Shown here: positions 27,311 to 32,978 of the stretch, piece by piece
How positions within the stretch are numbered: position 1 is the first letter of the stretch
Layout of the letters: every line of letters begins with the position of its first letter
NCBI GenBank assembly: GCA_022572805.1
Contig: JACZVF010000004.1
Coordinates: 1-32,978 of the forward strand
Source of the DNA: Chloroflexota bacterium
Lineage (GTDB): Bacteria > Chloroflexota > Dehalococcoidia > Lucifugimonadales > JADFKI01
Direction of reading: 5' to 3'
DNA length: 32,978 nt
Notes under the pieces: generated by a model
Told to the model about the DNA's origin: nothing
Databases searched by the model: none
Seen by the model: only the letters and a program-made list of their open reading frames with translations
Made by a program: the position numbers and the translations under genes

Positions 27311-27817
27311 ATGCCACTGCTTTACGCCGATTTGAACAGTGTGCGCAAGACCATCAGCGGTCTTGCCGCAGATTTCAAATCCCCCCGAAAGCTACCGTGG
27401 CGGATAGAGGACAAAACCAGCACGTCTGAGTCCAGTCTCAAGATTCGAGCCTGGGACGCCTCCACCAAAGATGACCACAAATGCTGGATCCTGTTCGAGG
27501 CCGCCAAAGTCGAGCGGGGCACGACTGTCGAAGTGTCCATCTGCCAGAAGCTTCACTACGTGGGCAAGTTCCTGAGTGCCTCCCTGGACACGTTACTCAG
27601 CCTTCACGGCAGTCCGCCACAAAAACAAGCCGAAAAGACAACGTTGTCCGTTCCCGCTCCTGCCGCACCAACGCCTGTAAGGCCGTCTGTTTCTCCTGCG
27701 GCCCGACCGCCCGCTCGACCACCCGCCCGGCCACCCGTTCGGCCGCTCGCCCGGCCGGCGGCTACTCGCCCCAAATTACATCCAGCCTTTATAAAGCGGC
27801 CAACCAACCAGCGGTAA
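27311..27817 (+). CDS. Hypothetical protein with Pro/Arg-rich repeat tail
   Basis: 168 aa ORF with upstream GGGAGGTG RBS-like sequence; tail RPPARPPARPPVRPLARPAATRP encoded by about 12-bp degenerate repeats. Confidence 0.6.
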   Translation: MPLLYADLNSVRKTISGLAADFKSPRKLPWRIEDKTSTSESSLKIRAWDASTKDDHKCWILFEAAKVERGTTVEVSICQKLHYVGKFLSASLDTLLSLHGSPPQKQAEKTTLSVPAPAAPTPVRPSVSPAARPPARPPARPPVRPLARPAATRPKLHPAFIKRPTNQR

Positions 27818-28026
27818 CGGCTGGACTGCGGCTCCGATAGTTCCAATCCGACCACACAATTTCTGGGTGTCCCTCACGGGGCGGCCTACTCCAGCTTTTC
27901 GCCTTTTTGGCAGAGTCCCGTACGGATTTACAAATCCATAGGGCGAGGCTACAATGAACGATATGGGCTGAGTGAGTTGCTGCCGTGGGGCGGTCTCCTG
28001 GCTCTTTTATTTTTGGGAGCTCCGCC

Positions 28027-28494
28027 ATGGTACAGAGGGAAACTTACCTGACCGAGGAAGGCCTGAAACTGCTCCAGGACGAGATGAGGCACCTCCGAGG
28101 CGCCCGGCGACAGGAGGTGGCCGCCCGAATTCACAGGGCCATCGAGTCTGGAGGAGCGGCACACAACGCTCAGTACGAAGACGCCAAGAGCGAACAGGCC
28201 TTTGTGGAAGGGCGAATTCTGGACGTCGAGAGCATTCTCGCCAACGCGGTCGTGGCCTCCCACGATAAGAAGTCCCGGACCGTGGAGATTGGTTCGACTG
28301 TCACGGTGGAAACGGAACAGCACAAGAAAGAGAGCTACATCGTCGTAGGCAGCGCGGAGGCCTCGCCTCTGGATGGCAAGATCTCCAACGAGTCGCCGGT
28401 AGGGCGGGCGATCATGGGACACAAAGTCGGCGACGTGGTGCAGGTTGAGACCCCCTCCAAGGTGATCAAGCTCAAGATCACGAAGATGAAGTAG
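28027..28494 (+). CDS. greA: GreA/GreB-family transcription elongation factor
   Basis: YLTEEGLKLLQDEMRHLRGARRQEVAARIHRAIESGGAAHNAQYEDAKSEQAFVEGRI; C-terminal SPVGRAIMGHKVGDVVQVETP. RBS GGGAG. Confidence 0.95.
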   Translation: MVQRETYLTEEGLKLLQDEMRHLRGARRQEVAARIHRAIESGGAAHNAQYEDAKSEQAFVEGRILDVESILANAVVASHDKKSRTVEIGSTVTVETEQHKKESYIVVGSAEASPLDGKISNESPVGRAIMGHKVGDVVQVETPSKVIKLKITKMK

Positions 28495-28524
28495 AGCTTA
28501 ATCACCCCAGGAGGAGACAACCGA

Positions 28525-30003
28525 ATGACACAGCCGGAAAACGAGCTAATACGGGTGCGGCTCGAAAAGCTCGAAAGGCTACGGGAGAAGGGCATCCAGC
28601 CCTACCCCAACAAATACCACAGGTCCCACACCTCACAGCAGGCCAAATCTCTATTCGAAGCCGCGGAGGCCGAGAACTCGGAGGACGCACGCACCGAGGA
28701 GGTTACCGTGGGCGGGCGCCTGGTCGCCTTCCGTGGCATGGGCCGCGCTTCCTTCGGAGACCTGCTGGACGGCGAGGGCCGCGTGCAGGTGCTTTTCCGC
28801 CGCAACACCCTCACCGACACCTACGAGCTGCTGCAGGAACTGGACGTAGGGGACTGGCTTGGCGTACGCGGGCCTGTGTTTCGTACGCGCACCGGCGAGA
28901 TAACGGTCGAGGCCAAGGAGTTCACAATTCTCTGCAAGGCGATTCGCCCCTTGCCCGAGAAGTGGCATGGCCTGACAGACGTGGAGACCCGCTTCCGCCA
29001 ACGCTACCTGGACCTTATCGCCAACCCAGAAGCCCGTCGTGCGGCCGTAATGCGCAGCAACATCGTAGCAGGCATCCGCGCCTTCATGACCTCCAGGGGT
29101 TTCCTGGAGGTCGAGACGCCCATCCTGGTGTCGGTTGCCGCCGGGGGCATGGCGCATCCCTTCGTGACACACCACAACCAGCTTGGCCGCGACCTGTACC
29201 TGCGCATCGCCACGGAGCTCCACCTAAAAAGGCTAATAATCGGCGGCATGGAGAAGGTCTACGAGATCGGCAAGATCTTCCGCAACGAGGGAGTGGACCA
29301 GACCCACAACCCGGAGTTCACGACGATGGAGAGCTACGAGGCTTTCGCCGATTACAACGACGTAATGTGCATGGTGGAGGATATGGCCCACACAGTAGCG
29401 CGGCAGGTACTTGGCAGTTCCGTATCGGAATTCGACGGCCACCGTCTGGACTTCACGCCTCCATGGCCTCGTCTGAGCCTGCTGGACGAGATCAAAAAGT
29501 ACAGCGGAATCGACGTTCCCGCCCATTCGGATATCGAATCGATGAAGTCGGCCATGGCGGATATAGGAATCGAAGTCAGCCAGCAGATGAGCTGGCCCGG
29601 CCTGATGGATAAGCTCATCTCTTCCAAGGTCGAGCCCAACCTGATTCAGCCGTGCTTCCTGATGGACTACCCCGTGGAGATGTCTCCTCTGGCCAAAACC
29701 AAGAGCGACAATCCCAGGCTGGTGGAGCGCTTCGAGGGCTTCGCGGCCGGTATGGAGATCTGCAACGCCTTCACCGAGCTGAACGATCCCATCGATCAGA
29801 GGGAGCGCTTTCAACAGCAGGAGGAGTTGAGATCGCAGTTCGCCGGGGAAGAGACGGACCGACTGGACGAAGACTTCCTGGTGGCCATAGAGCATGGCAT
29901 GCCGCCCACGGGAGGCCTGGGAATTGGGATCGACAGGCTGGCAATGCTATTTTCAGGACACAAGACTATCCGAGAAGTGGTACTGTTTCCTCAGATGAGG
30001 TGA
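28525..30003 (+). CDS. lysS: Lysyl-tRNA synthetase, class II
   Basis: FRQRYLDLIANPEAR (motif 1 region), IGKIFRNEGVDQTHNPEFTTMESY (motif 2), GIGIDRLAMLFSG (motif 3). RBS AGGAGGAG. Confidence 0.98.
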   Translation: MTQPENELIRVRLEKLERLREKGIQPYPNKYHRSHTSQQAKSLFEAAEAENSEDARTEEVTVGGRLVAFRGMGRASFGDLLDGEGRVQVLFRRNTLTDTYELLQELDVGDWLGVRGPVFRTRTGEITVEAKEFTILCKAIRPLPEKWHGLTDVETRFRQRYLDLIANPEARRAAVMRSNIVAGIRAFMTSRGFLEVETPILVSVAAGGMAHPFVTHHNQLGRDLYLRIATELHLKRLIIGGMEKVYEIGKIFRNEGVDQTHNPEFTTMESYEAFADYNDVMCMVEDMAHTVARQVLGSSVSEFDGHRLDFTPPWPRLSLLDEIKKYSGIDVPAHSDIESMKSAMADIGIEVSQQMSWPGLMDKLISSKVEPNLIQPCFLMDYPVEMSPLAKTKSDNPRLVERFEGFAAGMEICNAFTELNDPIDQRERFQQQEELRSQFAGEETDRLDEDFLVAIEHGMPPTGGLGIGIDRLAMLFSGHKTIREVVLFPQMR

Positions 30004-30012
30004 TAGACAATT

Positions 30013-30228
30013 ATGGGAATTGGCTTTCAGATTATCTCATGCCCTATCGGCGGCGAGCCCACAGCCGTCACCACGGATGACGATTACGGTATGGTAATCA
30101 TATCGGAGATTCCGCACCTTGAACTGGATTCTCAGGAGTTCGAGGGCGGCCTCGGCAAAGAGGTCGCCTGCCCCGAGGGACATACCTTCTACGTGTACAC
30201 CGTGCCCAGCGGCATGATTTCCCTTTAA
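30013..30228 (+). CDS. Small hypothetical protein downstream of lysS
   Basis: 71 aa ORF 9 bp after lysS stop, GC-rich coding-like composition; no recognised family. Confidence 0.45.
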   Translation: MGIGFQIISCPIGGEPTAVTTDDDYGMVIISEIPHLELDSQEFEGGLGKEVACPEGHTFYVYTVPSGMISL

Positions 30229-30410
30229 CTTGAGCCTGCCTGAATTCTAACTAGGCGAAGGTTGCATCAGACTCGACGCCAGCCGAGTAGGCGGGCGTTT
30301 TTGGCGTAGTCATGCGTCGAGGTTCCTGGTCAGCCCTTCTACCTCGTCCCTTGCGCCGTCCGTCTGAAGCACAGCATTAGACATCAACGCTCATCCTTCC
30401 CTTTAGAGCC

Positions 30411-30492
30411 TGTCTCAAAAAAGCGGATGCCTTGTCCGCGCCCGCCCACCCTGGGGGCTCTTGTTCCTGGAGGCGCATACCCCAGGCCCTCT
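30411..30492 (+). repeat. Interspersed repeat, copy 1
   Basis: tgtctcaaaaaagcggatgccttgtccgcgcccgcccaccctgggggctcttgttcctggaggcgcataccccaggccctct, clearly homologous to 32901-32978, same orientation. Confidence 0.85.
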
Positions 30493-30792
30493 GCCGGAGG
30501 GGAAAGCCCCTCTGGACTACCCCATGACGATTTTAAGATAGCGACTTAATCACAGCAGGTCTCGCCCCAAGGCCCAAGGGCGACTCGACACCAGCACACC
30601 CTGTTTTGCCATCGTGACGGCTCCCCGGCCCCTTCCCATCCGATCCATCGATGGGTGGCCGAGCCCGGCGGCAGCCGCCCATCCCATCCAGCCACCGATA
30701 GCAAAGCCACGTGGCGGGCCGTTATGCCAACGCCCGCTTCTGTTTATCTACAAATCGACAACAGAAAATACCGAGGCGCCACAATACCTTCG

Positions 30793-31737
30793 ATGCGAAA
30801 TCTAGTCCTTCTAATAATGCTGACCGGCCTGGTCACCACCGCCTGCTTCTTCGGCGGCGACGATGACGAGACGGTCGAGGCACAGGAGCAATCAGACGCA
30901 GAGAGTGGCGATGCGGAAGACAAAGACGGCGGCGACGACGAAAAAAAGCAAGATGAAGACTCGGGGGCCGATGTAATTGAGGGGCCTCAGGGCCCGGCTG
31001 GGCCTCAAGGCCCGGCGGGGACTCAGGGACTACCCGGCCCTGCTGGAATTTCCGGGCCACCGGGAGCACGAGGAGCGCAAGGCCCTCCCGGCGAGAATCG
31101 CGGTCCGCTTGGCCCCCCGGGTCAGCAAGGGCCTCCGGGTCACTTGGGAGGGAAGGGCCCCCAAGGGATAGCCGGCGAAGAAGGCCCGATGGGTATTCGA
31201 GGGCAGATTGGACCACAAGGAGAAACCGGCGGCGCCGGGGACAAGGGCCCAACGGGTGATCAGGGCACACAGGGCGGGACTGGAGTGCAAGGCCCCCGAG
31301 GTGTACAGGGGCTGTCCGGCCTTCAGGGTCCCGCTGGTCCACAAGGCCCCGTCGGACCGCAGGGAATTCAGGGGACACCTGGCACGCCGGGCGGTCCTAA
31401 AGGCGACAAGGGCGACAAAGGCGACAAGGGCGGCAAGGGCGACAAAGGGTCCAAGGGCGACGAAGGCGACAAAGGCGACAAGGGCCAGCCAGGAGGAGTT
31501 GGCGGCTGGACTTACGTCGCTGAGGTAGACGACTCAGACGATGTCGACCGGACCATTGACGCCGTGTGCCCTGTGGATAGGGTGGTGATTAGTGGCGGAT
31601 TCAGCATCAGCGAAGAAGAGGCTGTCGTTATGCAAAACCTGCCCTTAAAAGACGGCACCGCCTGGCGGGTTAGGGCTGTTGGCCCCGACTACAACTGGCG
31701 TCTCCGAGTCTACGCAATCTGCGTGGACGAACGGTAA
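30793..31737 (+). CDS. Collagen-like (Gly-X-Y) lipoprotein
   Basis: Lipobox-like LVTTAC after a hydrophobic segment, acidic stalk, about 55-60 Gly-X-Y triplets ending in (KGD)n, then a C-terminal domain with [32 protein letters not shown] 30793 preferred over 30655. Confidence 0.9.
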   Translation: MRNLVLLIMLTGLVTTACFFGGDDDETVEAQEQSDAESGDAEDKDGGDDEKKQDEDSGADVIEGPQGPAGPQGPAGTQGLPGPAGISGPPGARGAQGPPGENRGPLGPPGQQGPPGHLGGKGPQGIAGEEGPMGIRGQIGPQGETGGAGDKGPTGDQGTQGGTGVQGPRGVQGLSGLQGPAGPQGPVGPQGIQGTPGTPGGPKGDKGDKGDKGGKGDKGSKGDEGDKGDKGQPGGVGGWTYVAEVDDSDDVDRTIDAVCPVDRVVISGGFSISEEEAVVMQNLPLKDGTAWRVRAVGPDYNWRLRVYAICVDER

Positions 31738-31804
31738 CACGGTAACCAGGACCACGGCCGTCGCGCTTTCACAGGTCCTGCCATCCAAACATCGAATGTA
31801 CAAA

Positions 31805-31840
31805 ATGGGCCTGGTCACCAGGTATCGTGGCCAGGCCCAT
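31805..31840 (+). terminator. Stem-loop, likely terminator of collagen-like gene
   Basis: ATGGGCCTGGTCAC / GTGGCCAGGCCCAT: 14-bp stem with one wobble, 8-nt loop, about 70 bp after the stop. Weak T-tract. Confidence 0.6.
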
Positions 31841-31886
31841 CATACTTTGCGAAAACTGCGGTCGAAACGCGCCGGCGCATTTGCGG

Positions 31887-32399
31887 CTACGCAACGTCCG
31901 TGTGGTCGCACTGGTTATGGCCGAAGAAGGAAATCTCCCGCTGGTTTATCAGGGCGTCTATGGTGTGACGAAGCCTGCGGGACATGATTTCCGCTAAAGC
32001 CATCGTTACCTTGCATCCCAACGCCGGGTAGATCTGAAGAGCCATGCGCAGTGTCTCGGCGTCGATCTTGATTAGCTTGCTGGAATTCCATGCCACTGCG
32101 GAGAGCGTGTACTTGAATGGGTCCACCAGCGCCGACCAACCCACGGTCTCGCCAGGATAGCACAGCGTGATAGTCGTGCGCCTGGAGTGCCTCGCGTGGG
32201 GGGCCCTGATGTGTCTTTGCAAAGCAACTTTGCCTTCGGTAAGCACGTATATGTGGGAAGCGTCCTGCCCTTCGTTGAAAATCATCCCGTCTTCCGCCAC
32301 GACCGTATCGGCACAGAAGGGCATCAACACACAGAGTTCGTCTTCCGTAAGCTCACTAAACAACTCACTTCTTCTCAATAAATTTATGTGTTGAATCAT
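31887..32399 (-). CDS. Cyclic-nucleotide-binding-domain protein (Crp-like sensor domain without evident HTH)
   Basis: LFSELTEDELCVLMPFCADTVVAEDGMIFNEGQDASHIYVLTEGKVALQ...CYPGETVGWSALV: cNMP-binding fold. 170 aa ends without a recognisable winged helix. Confidence 0.82.
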   Translation of the reverse strand: MIQHINLLRRSELFSELTEDELCVLMPFCADTVVAEDGMIFNEGQDASHIYVLTEGKVALQRHIRAPHARHSRRTTITLCYPGETVGWSALVDPFKYTLSAVAWNSSKLIKIDAETLRMALQIYPALGCKVTMALAEIMSRRLRHTIDALINQREISFFGHNQCDHTDVA

Positions 32400-32855
32400 C
32401 TATCTTCGAAATTCCTCTCCGGCTCAATTCACGCCAAACGAAAAAAGCCGGTCCATTGCCCTGCAAATCGGGCTTGGTCGGCTTTTGCGTCTGATATCTT
32501 CTAAACGCTACCCCAGCTTCCCTTAATGAAAGCGTCCACGCGGTATTGATCCATCCACACTAATAAAAGATATTGATATAGGTTGTTAAAGTAGGACGTT
32601 AGATTTCTAAAGGAAAATAAACTACCGGCCGAAATTTGTCAACATTGTGTTTAGCTTCACAATATTGGCATAACAAACGTATTCCTGACCTTTGCTACGT
32701 GGCTATGATGCCTGACCCACAATGAATATGAGGCAGGACTGGTGGTCCCGCCTCAATTGTGCGGCAGAAAAACCATGACTCGATTGCCATAAATTCAAAC
32801 CCAGGGCGTCTGCAGGCGGGTTGCCGTTTCAGACATGATATTTTCAACCTCATCA

Positions 32856-32879
32856 TTTTTCACCTCAAATGGTGAAAAA
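32856..32879. repeat. Short perfect hairpin in intergenic region
   Basis: tttttcacc tcaaat ggtgaaaaa: 9-bp perfect stem, 6-nt loop. Confidence 0.6.
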
Positions 32880-32900
32880 CGAAAATAAAGACTAAGTAAC

Positions 32901-32978
32901 AATCTCAAAACGGCGGATGCCTTGTTCCCACCTACCCTGGGGGCTCTTGTTCTTGGGGGCACATCCCCCAGGCCCTCT
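32901..32978 (+). repeat. Interspersed repeat, copy 2 (truncated by window end)
   Basis: aatctcaaaacggcggatgccttgttcccacctaccctgggggctcttgttcttgggggcacatcccccaggccctct. Homologous to 30411-30492; contains CCTGGGGG...CCCCCAGG complementary arms. Confidence 0.85.

Noticed and set aside
31396-31500. GGCGACAAG tandem repeats as a DNA-level repeat or CRISPR-like array
   Set aside because: Explained by KGD/GDK codons of the collagen-like protein; there are no spacers.
32435-32490. aaaaaagccggtcc...ggtcggctttt stem upstream of the cNMP-binding protein
   Set aside because: Looks like a terminator or attenuator, but the gene it would serve is not identifiable and pairing is imperfect beyond about 8 bp; not listed as a feature.

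Overview
The window reads as a GC-rich bacterial chromosome segment. Gene content suggests a Chloroflexota/SAR202-like Dehalococcoidia, but this lineage is inferred from gene content only.

Left to right:
- A partial minus-strand gene of unknown function runs off the left edge. It is missing from the ORF track.
- mutS, a small zinc-ribbon protein, a coiled-coil protein and a LuxR-type response regulator follow.
- A compact archaellum-like (archaeal flagellum) cluster occupies about 6.1-11.4 kb: archaellin, ArlD/E-domain protein, two ArlF/ArlG-type proteins and ArlJ. The ArlH and ArlI ATPases are absent from the window.
- Next come a very acidic protein, a hybrid histidine kinase and a degenerate receiver protein.
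- A multi-pass membrane protein and a LysR regulator follow.
- A DUF1445 + DUF4392 pair corresponds to split D-glutamate cyclase.
- A SigB/F-type sigma factor, a CehA/McbA-type metallohydrolase and RsgA are next.
- A cysteine-rich PadR regulator sits beside arsM.
- Then a coiled-coil protein, coaD, rsmD, greA, lysS, a collagen-like lipoprotein and a cNMP-binding protein.

The strongest hunting targets are the bacterial archaellum-like cluster with its signalling genes, the possible PadR/ArsM arsenic switch with a promoter-operator, the split D-glutamate cyclase, and the off-edge unknown gene. I saw no tRNA, rRNA, CRISPR array or transposase.
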